Shown here: piece by piece, positions 1 through 9,195 of the stretch
How the letters are laid out: each line of letters starts with the position of its first letter
How positions within the stretch are numbered: the first letter of the stretch is position 1
Assembly: GCA_007376635.1 (NCBI GenBank)
Contig: VMGQ01000005.1
Location: forward strand, 1-32,698
Length of the DNA: 32,698 nt
Direction of reading: 5' to 3'
From: Candidatus Peregrinibacteria bacterium Greene1014_49
GTDB taxonomy: Bacteria > Patescibacteriota > Gracilibacteria > Peribacterales > Peribacteraceae
Program-made: the position numbers and the translations under genes
The notes under the pieces: generated by a model
Told to the model about the DNA's origin: nothing
What the model saw: the letters and a program-made list of their open reading frames with translations, nothing else
The model's database searches: none

Positions 1-174
1 GCCGGTTTACAAAATGACGTTGAATCAGCTCGTCGGATGATGGCAGTGCTCAAGGCTAATCCCATATACCTTTCAACCACCACTATTGCCAAAGGCGGAG
101 CGACTGCAGTGAAGGGTGATGCGTACACAAAGATTCTGGATGATCTCGAGGCAGCAACACCAGAGAAAGCCTGA
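1..174 (+). CDS. C-terminal fragment of a CDS truncated by the window edge (unknown product)
   Basis: Frame 1 open from base 1 to TGA at 172-174: AGLQNDVESARRMMAVLKANPIYLSTTTIAKGGATAVKGDAYTKILDDLEAATPEKA*. Confidence 0.6.
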   Translation, partial: AGLQNDVESARRMMAVLKANPIYLSTTTIAKGGATAVKGDAYTKILDDLEAATPEKA

Positions 175-215
175 GTTTTGTTTCTTCGGCACTCCTCCTC
201 CGCTACGCTTTCCCC

Positions 216-1256
216 GTGCCTAAGAGGATCCTGATCACCGGCGGCGTCGGTTTCATCGGCGTGAATGCTGCGGAACGATTTTTGAAGGAAGGATGGGAGG
301 TCGAGATCTTCGATAACTTCTCGAGGAGGGGAGTGGAGCTCAACGAGCGGTATCTGCAGGGCGTCACGAATGCGAAGAATCTCACTATTCATCGTGGGGA
401 TGTTCGGAGGGATCAAGATCTCCTCGTGCAGCTCTGCGAGCAAGCCGATGTCGTTCTGCATCTTGCTGCCCAGGTCGCGGTCACCACGTCCGTCACCGAT
501 CCTCGCACCGATTTCGATGTCAACGCGCTCGGGACGTTCAATGTTCTCGAAGCCGTGCGTGCAAGCAGCAAGAAGCCGATGGTCATCTACGCGTCTACAA
601 ACAAAGTCTACGGCTCTCTCGAGCATCTTTCCGTCGTTGAGGAGAAGAATCGTTACGCTCTGGGGGGAGGACTGCGTGCTGTCGATGAAAGCCAACCACT
701 CGATTTTCATTCGCCTTATGGGTGCAGTAAAGGAGCGGCAGACCAGTACGTGCGCGATTACAGTCGCATCTACGGTCTCAAGACGATCGTCTTCCGGCAA
801 TCGTGCATCTACGGCACCCGGCAGCTCGGGATCGAAGATCAGGGCTGGGTCGCATGGTTCATGATCGCCGCTATGTTTAAGCGCCCGGTCACGCTCTACG
901 GCAACGGCAAACAGGTTCGCGACCTTCTCTTCGTCGAAGATCTCGTAGAGGCGTACGTGCAGGCAATCGCGCACATCGACAAGTGCTCGGGACAGGCTTA
1001 TAACCTCGGTGGAGGATCGGAGAATGCACTTTCACTCTTGGAATTCTTTGCGATTCTCGAAAAAGACTTCGGGCAGAAGTTGTCTCCCGCTCATTCTCCG
1101 GAGCGCCCGGGAGACCAGCCGATATTCATCGCGGATAATGGGAAATTCTCGGCAGACTCGGGGTGGAGGGCGAAGACAGGAGTGCGCGAGGGATTGAAGA
1201 AGCTGAATGATTGGTTGCAGGAAAATAAGCCGATGTTGCAAGAGTTTTATAAATAA
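216..1256 (+). CDS. NAD-dependent epimerase/dehydratase (extended SDR), CDP-paratose 2-epimerase-like
   Basis: GTG start; Rossmann motif ITGGVGFIGVNAA; TNKVYG; SPYGCSK active-site region; RQSCIYGTRQLGIEDQGWVAWF resembles CDP-paratose/tyvelose epimerases. Confidence 0.85.
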   Translation: MPKRILITGGVGFIGVNAAERFLKEGWEVEIFDNFSRRGVELNERYLQGVTNAKNLTIHRGDVRRDQDLLVQLCEQADVVLHLAAQVAVTTSVTDPRTDFDVNALGTFNVLEAVRASSKKPMVIYASTNKVYGSLEHLSVVEEKNRYALGGGLRAVDESQPLDFHSPYGCSKGAADQYVRDYSRIYGLKTIVFRQSCIYGTRQLGIEDQGWVAWFMIAAMFKRPVTLYGNGKQVRDLLFVEDLVEAYVQAIAHIDKCSGQAYNLGGGSENALSLLEFFAILEKDFGQKLSPAHSPERPGDQPIFIADNGKFSADSGWRAKTGVREGLKKLNDWLQENKPMLQEFYK

Positions 1257-1276
1257 GTATCAGATTGATCTGATGT

Positions 1277-1978
1277 TTATTGCGATTGTTTCACGTACTT
1301 CAAAAACTCCTCCAATTCCCCCCACATCCCATACTTCTCCACTTCCCGACTATGCCCATAGAGATGGAAGAACGATTGATTCGTCTCTTTTGCGTATCCA
1401 TATAAATACTTTGCAAGCGCGAGCCATGAGCCCATCGCGGCGTGAGGCGTTTGCAACTTCCGCAGGCGCGTGTAGCGGGCGCGCAGAGGTCCGAAATGAT
1501 CGAGGAGCTTCCAACTGATCCGCGAATGCCTGCGTCCGGGAAATGGCATGATTTGCAGCGTGACCGGTTCCAAAAAAGGATCCGCTGCGGAAAATTCCAG
1601 ATCCTTCGTTGTACGAGCTCCCGTGAATCCCGCTTCTTTCACCAGATCACGCACGTGCGGATTTACCGCTCCGTAGGGATAGCAGAACATCGTGCAGGGC
1701 TTGCCTGTCACTTTCTCCACCCATTTTTTACTCTCGTGGATTTCTCTCTGCGCATCTTCCCGGGAAATCAGTGTGAGATGAGGATGCGAAAGGGAATGCG
1801 CGCCGATCGCGTGGCGGTTACTCAGTGCGCGGATTTGCTCCTCCGACATCATCTGTGATCTGTGCTGCGTATGCGGGCATACATAAAATGTTCCCTTGGC
1901 GTTGTATCGGTCCAGGAGATCTGCCACCCGAAGATCGAGCGTGTAGCCGTCGTCCCAGGAGGTTAGAAAAGAAGTCAC
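1277..1978 (-). CDS. Polysaccharide deacetylase (NodB/CE4-like)
   Basis: Motifs [19 protein letters not shown]. The ORF track extends to 2074 but those codons are the repeat ([17 protein letters not shown]); a GTG at 1976-1978 gives [11 protein letters not shown] as a more plausible N-terminus. Confidence 0.85.
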   Translation of the reverse strand: MTSFLTSWDDGYTLDLRVADLLDRYNAKGTFYVCPHTQHRSQMMSEEQIRALSNRHAIGAHSLSHPHLTLISREDAQREIHESKKWVEKVTGKPCTMFCYPYGAVNPHVRDLVKEAGFTGARTTKDLEFSAADPFLEPVTLQIMPFPGRRHSRISWKLLDHFGPLRARYTRLRKLQTPHAAMGSWLALAKYLYGYAKETNQSFFHLYGHSREVEKYGMWGELEEFLKYVKQSQ

Positions 1979-2031
1979 AAGATACAAGATACAAGATACA
2001 AAAAAATCTTGTATCTTGTATCTTGTATCTT
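1979..2031. repeat. Inverted array of ATACAAG heptads: perfect 23-bp stem, 7-nt loop
   Basis: Left arm AAGATACAAGATACAAGATACAA (1979-2001), loop AAAAATC, right arm TTGTATCTTGTATCTTGTATCTT (2009-2031). Confidence 0.95.
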
Positions 2032-2039
2032 CAATCTCA

Positions 2040-3011
2040 ATGCCTAAGAAGAAAGCTATTATCACGGGAATCACTGGTCAGGACGGTTCGTATCTGGCAG
2101 AACTCCTGATTCAGAAAGATTACGAAATCCACGGTGTCGTCCGTCGCGCTTCCACTTTCAATCGTGGGCGCATCGATCATCTGAATTCGGATGAATCGAA
2201 TCCTGATTGCCTTGTCCATTTGCATTATGGAGATTTGGGAGACTCCAATTCCTTACTACGCATCATTCACGATGTGAAGCCCGATGAAATCTATAACCTT
2301 GCAGCACAGAGCCACGTAGGCGTCAGCTTTGAAATGCCGGAGTACACAGGAGACATCACGGCGCTCGGGACAACACGTCTCCTTGAGGCTCTTCGCACGA
2401 GCAAACTTCCTGCGAAGTTTTACCAAGCCAGCAGTTCCGAGCTCTATGGCAAGACCACTTCGGAGCGCCAGGATGAAGAGACACCGTTTTATCCACGCAG
2501 TCCGTATGGGTGTGCGAAGGCCTATGCCTACTATCTCACGAGGAACTATCGTGAGAGCTACGGAATGTACGCGGTGAATGGCATTCTTTTCAACCATGAA
2601 TCGCCGCGCCGAGGCGAAAACTTCGAAGCGAAGCGTGACTGGGGATACGCTCCGGAATTTGTCGAAGGCATGTGGAAGATGCTGCAGTGCCCGGAGCCAG
2701 AAGATTATGTGCTTGCGACAGGGCGCACGGCATCTGTCCGTGAGTTTTTGGAACTATGCATGAAGCATTTGCATATCAACTACGAACGAAAAGGATCTGG
2801 AAAAGACGAAACGTATACCGATACAAAGACGGGGAAAAAGATTGTTGCGCTCGATCCGCTGTATAACCGTCCTGCAGAAGTGGATTTCTTACTTGGGGAT
2901 GCATCAAAAGCAAAGAAGAAGCTGGGGTGGGAGGCGAAAACCAGTATCGAAGAGTTAGCAAAGATCATGTTAGAGGCGGATTGTAGGAAGCAGGGAGTCC
3001 AGTTGAATTAA
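2040..3011 (+). CDS. gmd: GDP-mannose 4,6-dehydratase
   Basis: [59 protein letters not shown]; start at ATG 2040 rather than ORF-track 2016. Confidence 0.95.
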   Translation: MPKKKAIITGITGQDGSYLAELLIQKDYEIHGVVRRASTFNRGRIDHLNSDESNPDCLVHLHYGDLGDSNSLLRIIHDVKPDEIYNLAAQSHVGVSFEMPEYTGDITALGTTRLLEALRTSKLPAKFYQASSSELYGKTTSERQDEETPFYPRSPYGCAKAYAYYLTRNYRESYGMYAVNGILFNHESPRRGENFEAKRDWGYAPEFVEGMWKMLQCPEPEDYVLATGRTASVREFLELCMKHLHINYERKGSGKDETYTDTKTGKKIVALDPLYNRPAEVDFLLGDASKAKKKLGWEAKTSIEELAKIMLEADCRKQGVQLN

Positions 3012-3057
3012 GAATTAAGAACGTCTTCTTAATTCCTAATTCTTAATTCATAATTCT
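3006..3057. repeat. Inverted TTAATTC-type heptad array
   Basis: AATTAAGAATTAAGAA (3006-3021) pairs with TTCTTAATTCCTAATT (3026-3041, one mismatch); right arm continues CTTAATTCATAATTCTT. Left arm contains the gmd stop codon (3009-3011). Confidence 0.9.
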
Positions 3058-3063
3058 TCTCAG

Positions 3064-5691
3064 ATGCCTCGAAAGACAGTCATCATCGGCGGGATTGTGT
3101 TTCTCATTCTCATTCAGCTTGTCATCCTCGCTGGCTATGCTGTCGTTCTTCTACGAACAGAGCTTTCTGCCATTCCCTCTGCGGAAACTTCGCGGCGGCT
3201 TTCACCGTTTCTGGAGTTTGGGCGATCAGCGGATCGTTGGGTCAGTACGTTTTATAAAGGCCCGAAACCCAAAGAGATACTTCCGCAGTATGCGTTAGAG
3301 ATTTCTCCGGATCAGTGGGGGAGGGTACTCCAAAGTCTTCCTGCGCCGGGGAAGGCATTTGATGAAGATCTCGTGCCATGGGTACCTGCAGTGTTTTCAG
3401 CAGAAGACCAGCAATGGAACGTGCATGTGCGTGTGCATGGCGAGAGTCTTGCCCATTGGTCTTGGCCCAAAAAATCCTATGAAGTGCGTTTTGCAGCGGA
3501 TGCGCCTTTCCATGGTGCGCGCACCATATTGCTTGTTCTTCCCGAGGAACGCGGCTGGGTGAATGGTCTTCTATTAAAGCGCAGAAGTAGTGCGCTGGGG
3601 CTTGTGCATCCAGAAACATCTTTCATAGATCTGCGTCTCAACGGTCGCGGCCCCATGATCTATGTGCAGAGTGAAGAATGGTCTGAAGATCTGGCTCAAC
3701 GTCAGGGCAAGGGGGGAGATATCGTGCTGTATCGGATTTCCCGGCAGGGAGCTGGATCCGCATCGTCGCCGGATGCAGCCTATTGGGAACGGTCAGGGTC
3801 TTCCAAGGTACGCGCTCCCGATGACGCTCTGGGGCTCCTTACAGAACTCTCTCGTCCGGGCGCAGAAGCCGATCCGGATTACCTCACGAAGCTCAGTCAG
3901 GTGATGGATCTCGATCGGTTGTCTGCGTATATGGCTCTGCGACAGCTCATGGGCAACCCGGTAGCGCGACCCGATGAATTGCGCCTGCTCTATCGGAGCG
4001 ACAAAGGGCTTTTTGAGCCGGTGCCCTGGAATATCGTGATGCGTTCGCCACGATCTATTCTCGCTCCCTCGGGTATTCCTCTTATTGATGCCGCATCGCG
4101 TGTTCCTGCGCTTCGGAGCCGTGCACAGATGATGCTTCAGGAATATTTCCAGACGGAAGCCGACGGAGATAGTGCATTGTTCCGGTTTACGAGAAGCAAT
4201 ATCGAGGCTCCCCTCTATGCCGATCAATGGAAACTGCCGAGCAACCGTATCGTCCGTAACGCACTCGACGCGCAAGAGCATCTTCTGGAAAAAAGTATTG
4301 GCGAAATCTCTGCACAATTGTCCTCCGCGGAGGTACTCATCAACGAACATATTCCTACAACGGAAACCGAAGTTCTCTTGGTTATCGATTGCAATGCCCG
4401 CGGTCCGGTCGCCGGACTGCTGACATCCATCGCGTTTCCTTTGCGGTATGCGGATGCACTCGCACGCAGTGATATCCGCGTCCTTCGTGATACGGGTGAT
4501 GGTGTCTATGGAGAAGGAGATTTGCCTGTGCCCACTACAATTTCCGGAAGCACGCTGCAATTTCTCGAAGGCCAGGAGCGGCTACTCTGGCCGGGGAATC
4601 CAGCGGTAACTGTAGAGGGCGAAGTGTTGCGTCCTCCGCAGCGGCGACACCGGTTCTATCTCGTTGGTACCGTTACCACTCCACGATTGACCATTGATGC
4701 ATTGCCGCTCCCCATTGGCATCGGCAATGCGGTGACTGGCGGCAGTGGCCAAATTCTTGGCATGGCGCTTATTGATGACCGTGTATACGGTGCAGTATTG
4801 CCCCCCCAAATGCAGCGGCCGGAATTCCTCAGCAGAAACAAGCAATTCATCGCTCAAGGTGACAGAGGGATTTCCTTAAAAGGCTCTGTGATACTGGAAG
4901 GCATGATCGCGATTCCTCCCCAGATGCCGCTCTCTGTCGCTCCCGGTACACAGATCCGTATGGGGAGCGGCGCGATGCTGCTGTCCTATGGGTCTATCAC
5001 GATGCTTGGAGAGGAGACGGCACCGATCCGCATTCTTCCGGTCAAGGCTGGCATTGTTTGGGGAACCATTGCCATTATCGATGCGGCAGAGCCGAGCGAC
5101 CTGCATTTTGTCACCGTCGCTGGGGGCAAAGGAGGAAGAGCGGGCGGGAAAAAGCTTCCCGGATCCATCACTTTTGCCGGAAGCCCCGGCTCTATTACCA
5201 ATGTGACTGTGGACAATGCTCAAGGGAAAGCCGCGATTGCTCTCTCGCAGATTTTCGTTGATCTCAGAGACTCCATCATTCGCGGCAGTGCCGGCAACGG
5301 AGTGCTCATCGAATCCGCACTCGCTGGTCGTATCGAAGGCGTGACCATTACCACATCATCGAGTCATGCAATCGATCTGCGCGGTTCACCTATTGTGATC
5401 CGCAATTCTGTTGTAGAAGGATCTTCACAGGCTTGTATCCACGTCGCCGAGCGCTCAGCTCCCCTCATTGAGAATTCACGTTTGCAAGGGTGTGCAGTGG
5501 GCATTCTCTCCGGAGACGGCGGGCATGTTGTTGCCAAAAATGTGACGCTTGTCGGGAATGCAATTGGATTTTCTGCGGCTGGCGGTTCTCCTGCATTCGG
5601 CCCTGGATCCATCGTCGCGAATGGAACGGTGTTTGTGGATAATGGAGAGAATATGAGGGAAGAGAGTGGGGGAGTGGTGGCGGTGGAATGA
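3064..5691 (+). CDS. Membrane-anchored CotH-kinase-like protein with C-terminal parallel beta-helix-like region
   Basis: N-terminal TM segment; RVHGESLAHWSWPKKSYEVRF, LDRLSAYMALRQLMGNPVARPDELRLLYRSDKGLFEPVPWNI resemble CotH-family blocks; C-terminal short repeats GSVILEGMIAIPP.., DLRDSIIRGSAGNGVLIESALAGRIEGVTITTSSSHAIDLRGSPIVIRNSVVEGSSQACIHV typical of right-handed beta-helix. Confidence 0.7.
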   Translation: MPRKTVIIGGIVFLILIQLVILAGYAVVLLRTELSAIPSAETSRRLSPFLEFGRSADRWVSTFYKGPKPKEILPQYALEISPDQWGRVLQSLPAPGKAFDEDLVPWVPAVFSAEDQQWNVHVRVHGESLAHWSWPKKSYEVRFAADAPFHGARTILLVLPEERGWVNGLLLKRRSSALGLVHPETSFIDLRLNGRGPMIYVQSEEWSEDLAQRQGKGGDIVLYRISRQGAGSASSPDAAYWERSGSSKVRAPDDALGLLTELSRPGAEADPDYLTKLSQVMDLDRLSAYMALRQLMGNPVARPDELRLLYRSDKGLFEPVPWNIVMRSPRSILAPSGIPLIDAASRVPALRSRAQMMLQEYFQTEADGDSALFRFTRSNIEAPLYADQWKLPSNRIVRNALDAQEHLLEKSIGEISAQLSSAEVLINEHIPTTETEVLLVIDCNARGPVAGLLTSIAFPLRYADALARSDIRVLRDTGDGVYGEGDLPVPTTISGSTLQFLEGQERLLWPGNPAVTVEGEVLRPPQRRHRFYLVGTVTTPRLTIDALPLPIGIGNAVTGGSGQILGMALIDDRVYGAVLPPQMQRPEFLSRNKQFIAQGDRGISLKGSVILEGMIAIPPQMPLSVAPGTQIRMGSGAMLLSYGSITMLGEETAPIRILPVKAGIVWGTIAIIDAAEPSDLHFVTVAGGKGGRAGGKKLPGSITFAGSPGSITNVTVDNAQGKAAIALSQIFVDLRDSIIRGSAGNGVLIESALAGRIEGVTITTSSSHAIDLRGSPIVIRNSVVEGSSQACIHVAERSAPLIENSRLQGCAVGILSGDGGHVVAKNVTLVGNAIGFSAAGGSPAFGPGSIVANGTVFVDNGENMREESGGVVAVE

Positions 5692-5694
5692 TGT

Positions 5695-6963
5695 TTACAA
5701 CGCCAAATATTTCCTTCCCACCTTGGTAATCGCTTTTCCGTCCAATACCGATTTCAAATCGAAGATTAATCCTCCATTTTTCGTTGCCCCAAGCAGTCCT
5801 TCCGTTCCCAATGCGAGATATTCTTTGTGCGGTACAAGGAGAACGATCGCGTCGTACGGTCCTTCTTCCAGTGTTCCCGGCTTCCATCCGTTGCGTTCAA
5901 TGATCGCAGATGACATGTACGGATCTTGCACCAACACCGTATGTGCTTCTTTTTCTAGGGTACGAATAACGTCGCCAGATTTACTGTTGCGAGTATCTGG
6001 AACATCCTCTTTAAAGGTGAGTCCAAGGACCAATATCCGTTTCTCACTTGTGCCTATAGCATCTTGAACCTGCTTGGCAACGAAATGCGCCATGCCTTCG
6101 TTCACTGCGCGTCCCGCCGTGATGATGTGCGTGTCCATGCCATATTCTTTCGCCTTCTCCACGAGATAATACGGATCCACTCCGATGCAGTGGCCGCCGA
6201 CGAGGCCGGGAGTGAAGCGGAGAAAGTTCCACTTCGTTCCAGCAGCATCAAGCACGTCTTTACTGGCGATGCCGATTTTGCCGCAGAGCATCGCGATCTC
6301 ATTGATGTAGCCGATATTTAAATCCCGCTGTGCGTTCTCTATCGCCTTGGCCATTTCCGCAACTTTGATACTGGGTGCTTTATGGATGCCCGCTTCCACG
6401 ATGGAGCCGTAGAGTGTAGCGAGAGTCTCAAGGACTTCTGGTGTTTGCCCTGACACAACTTTCACAATCGTATGGAGCCGGTGTTTTTTATCTCCAGGAT
6501 TAATGCGCTCCGGGCTGTACCCAAGAAAGAAATCCTTGCCGCACGTCATGCCGGAAGCTTTTTCCAGAATCGGCCCGCAAATTTCCTCCGTGGTTCCCGG
6601 CCACACCGTGGATTCAAAGACGATAATGGTGCCTTTCTTCATATGCGCTCCGACCGTCTTCGATCCCGCTTTGAGGATCGTGATATCAGGCTTGTTCTTG
6701 TCATCGACAGGCGTCGGGAGCGCAACGATCACAATATCCGCATCGGCGATGACCTTGGGATCATTACTGAAGCGCATCTCCACCTCTTTCAATTCCTTAG
6801 CACTCAACTCTTTCGTGCGATCCTGTCCTGCCTGTAATTCGCTGACGCGCCCAGCATCAATGTCGTACCCGATCGTTGGGTAGCCTTTTTTAGCAAAACC
6901 GTGAGCGAGGGGGAGACCGACGTAGCCGAGGCCGACGATGCATATCGTTGGGAGCGGTTTCAT
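5695..6963 (-). CDS. Nucleotide-sugar dehydrogenase, UDP-N-acetyl-D-mannosaminuronate dehydrogenase type
   Basis: MKPLPTICIVGLGYVGLPLAHGFAKKGYPTIGYDID; VVFESTVWPGTTEE; GYSPERINPGDKKH; GGHCIGVDPYYL; start at 6963, not ORF-track 7071. Confidence 0.9.
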   Translation of the reverse strand: MKPLPTICIVGLGYVGLPLAHGFAKKGYPTIGYDIDAGRVSELQAGQDRTKELSAKELKEVEMRFSNDPKVIADADIVIVALPTPVDDKNKPDITILKAGSKTVGAHMKKGTIIVFESTVWPGTTEEICGPILEKASGMTCGKDFFLGYSPERINPGDKKHRLHTIVKVVSGQTPEVLETLATLYGSIVEAGIHKAPSIKVAEMAKAIENAQRDLNIGYINEIAMLCGKIGIASKDVLDAAGTKWNFLRFTPGLVGGHCIGVDPYYLVEKAKEYGMDTHIITAGRAVNEGMAHFVAKQVQDAIGTSEKRILVLGLTFKEDVPDTRNSKSGDVIRTLEKEAHTVLVQDPYMSSAIIERNGWKPGTLEEGPYDAIVLLVPHKEYLALGTEGLLGATKNGGLIFDLKSVLDGKAITKVGRKYLAL

Positions 6964-6984
6964 GGGAAGAGTGTAGGGGAGGGT

Positions 6985-7053
6985 AGGAAGGGAAGAAAAG
7001 GCAGGAAAGGCAGAAAGGGCAGAAACGTTTTTTGCCTTTCCTACCTTTCTTGG
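6985..7053. repeat. Inverted AAAGGCAG-type purine/pyrimidine short-period array
   Basis: GGAAGAAAAGGCAGGAAAGGCAGAAAGGGCAGAAACG then TTTTTTGCCTTTCCTACCTTTCTTGG (near inverted repeat). Confidence 0.8.
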
Positions 7054-7069
7054 CCTACAGTTCCCCGGC

Positions 7070-7471
7070 ATGCGTCATCTGATCCTCGGTCGCGCCCAAT
7101 CCAGTCATATCCAGTTCTTCCGATATTTTTTCGTTGGAGGAACGGCAGCGGTCGTAGATCTGGTTGTCTATACAACTCTTCTAAAGCTTCTCGGGATTCC
7201 CTACCTCGTTGCCGCTTTCATCGGATACATGATTGGTCTCGCATGGAATCATTATTTGTGCGTTCTCTGGGTATTTCAAAGTAAGCACAGCAGAAGTAAA
7301 GAAGTGACTATGGTCATTGCGATCGCCATTGGGGGATTAATCTGGACGGAGTTGATTCTCTATGGACTCGTCGAATGGGGAGGGTCGGATGAAATCGTGG
7401 CGAAGATTATTTCACAGATATTGGTATTGCTGTGGAATTTTGGCATGCGGAAGATGTATGTGTTTCATTAA
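7070..7471 (+). CDS. GtrA-like family membrane protein
   Basis: QFFRYFFVGGTAAVVDLVVYTTLLKLLGIPYLVAAFIGYMIGLAWNHYLCVLWVF; four predicted TM segments. Confidence 0.85.
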   Translation: MRHLILGRAQSSHIQFFRYFFVGGTAAVVDLVVYTTLLKLLGIPYLVAAFIGYMIGLAWNHYLCVLWVFQSKHSRSKEVTMVIAIAIGGLIWTELILYGLVEWGGSDEIVAKIISQILVLLWNFGMRKMYVFH

Positions 7472-7503
7472 GAAGGTTGCCGGAGAAGCTGTAAGCTTTG
7501 TGT

Positions 7504-9159
7504 ATGACGAAGATCGCTATCATTGCTGGTGCGGGTCCTGCAGGGCTCACTGCAGCATATGAGTTACTCAAGCGTACGGATGTGCATCCAATCGTTCTGG
7601 AGTCAACGCAGGCAATTGGAGGTATTGCACAGACTTTTAACTACAAAGGGAATCGCATCGACATCGGTGGACATCGGTTTTTTTCCAAGAGCAAGCGCGT
7701 GATGGATTGGTGGTTCAATATTCTTCCAGTGCAGGGGCACCCCGCTGCGGACACCACAGAAAAAGGACATGAGATCGATTATGCGGTGGAGGCGATCGTG
7801 GAGTTTTTGTGTAAGGAAGCTGTGGCGATCCCCGCACCTGATCCTGAAAAAGAAGATCGCGTGATGCTCCAGCGCCCGCGCCTGAGTCGCATCTATTTCC
7901 GCAGAAGTTTTTTTCCGTATCCGATTGGCATCACGTTTACTGTTGCCCGCAGATTAGGTCTGGTGAATACCTGTTTCATCGGTTGCAGTTACATCAAGGC
8001 ACATCTCTTTCCCTTGAAGGATGAATCGTTTCTTGATGCGTTCTTCATCAATCGCTTCGGTCGCAGGCTCTACGAAACATTCTTTAAAGATTACACCGAA
8101 AAAGTATGGGGAGTGCCGTGTAACCAGATCCGTGCGGACTGGGGGGCACAGCGCATCAAAGGGCTTTCGCTCAAGCGTGCAGTTTTCCATGCTGTGAAAG
8201 ATCTACTAACTTCCGATTTTGCCAAGGCTCAGGTAGAGCGCGAAACAAGCCTCATCACGCGGTTCTTCTATCCTAAGTTCGGTCCCGGTCAGATGTGGGA
8301 AACGGTGACGGAGCAAGTTCGGGCGTGCGGCGGAGAGGTGAAGATGAAGAGAAGGGTGGTGGGGGTGAAGTGGATGATGGATAATGCAAAAAGAAAAATA
8401 ACGTCAGTAACTATTGAAAATGTTGATTCCGGTGAAACGGAGGAAGTTCCCTGCGATTATTTTTTCTCCACCATGCCCGTGCGGCACCTTATCGGGATGA
8501 TGCATCCAAAGCCTGATGACAGAGTATGTGAGGTGGCGGAAGGGTTGATCTATCGCGATTTTCTGACGGTGGGATTGCTCTTAAAGAAGCTGCATGTTCA
8601 AGAGAAGGGGAGGAAACCCAGTGCAGCTGTGCCGGATAACTGGATTTATATCCAGGATGGCGGTGTGCATGTAGGGCGTATCCAGATTTTCAACAATTGG
8701 AGCCCATACATGGTTGCTGATCGCAAGAACTCCGTCTGGATCGGATTGGAATATTTTGTGAATGAAGGAGACAAGCTCTGGGTGATGCCGGATCAGTCAC
8801 TCATCGATGTAGGAATCGCTGAAATGGAGAAGATCGGATTTGCCCTCAAGGCAGACATTCTCGATGCCTGTGTCCTGCGAATGCCCAAAGCCTACCCCGC
8901 CTATTTTGGCAGCTACAATCAGCTCGATACCGTACGGGATTTCACGCTCACCATTCCCAATCTCTACCTCATTGGTCGCAACGGCATGCACCGCTACAAT
9001 AATCAGGATCACAGCATGCTTACGGCGATGACGGCAGTCGACAATATTGTCGCCAGGTTAACGGATAATCTCAACATCTGGAATGTGAACGCGGATAGAG
9101 TCTACCACGAGGAGAAGGGGCAGAGCGAAGTGGATGTGGAGGCGAGGAAGAGGGGATAA
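7504..9159 (+). CDS. FAD-dependent oxidoreductase, UDP-galactopyranose mutase/protoporphyrinogen-oxidase-like
   Basis: [16 protein letters not shown] dinucleotide-binding motif; [25 protein letters not shown]; ends ..[28 protein letters not shown]. Confidence 0.85.
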   Translation: MTKIAIIAGAGPAGLTAAYELLKRTDVHPIVLESTQAIGGIAQTFNYKGNRIDIGGHRFFSKSKRVMDWWFNILPVQGHPAADTTEKGHEIDYAVEAIVEFLCKEAVAIPAPDPEKEDRVMLQRPRLSRIYFRRSFFPYPIGITFTVARRLGLVNTCFIGCSYIKAHLFPLKDESFLDAFFINRFGRRLYETFFKDYTEKVWGVPCNQIRADWGAQRIKGLSLKRAVFHAVKDLLTSDFAKAQVERETSLITRFFYPKFGPGQMWETVTEQVRACGGEVKMKRRVVGVKWMMDNAKRKITSVTIENVDSGETEEVPCDYFFSTMPVRHLIGMMHPKPDDRVCEVAEGLIYRDFLTVGLLLKKLHVQEKGRKPSAAVPDNWIYIQDGGVHVGRIQIFNNWSPYMVADRKNSVWIGLEYFVNEGDKLWVMPDQSLIDVGIAEMEKIGFALKADILDACVLRMPKAYPAYFGSYNQLDTVRDFTLTIPNLYLIGRNGMHRYNNQDHSMLTAMTAVDNIVARLTDNLNIWNVNADRVYHEEKGQSEVDVEARKRG

Positions 9160-9195
9160 AGTGGCAGAGGGATACACTGGTATGAGACCGTACAC

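Noticed and set aside
1979-2031. Heptad hairpin considered as an ordinary rho-independent terminator
   Set aside because: It lies between divergent gene starts, is AT-rich, and has no stem-adjacent poly-U tract in a useful position.
7498-9159. Upstream TTG start (7498) for the flavoprotein
   Set aside because: ATG at 7504 places the Rossmann motif at the normal distance from the N-terminus.
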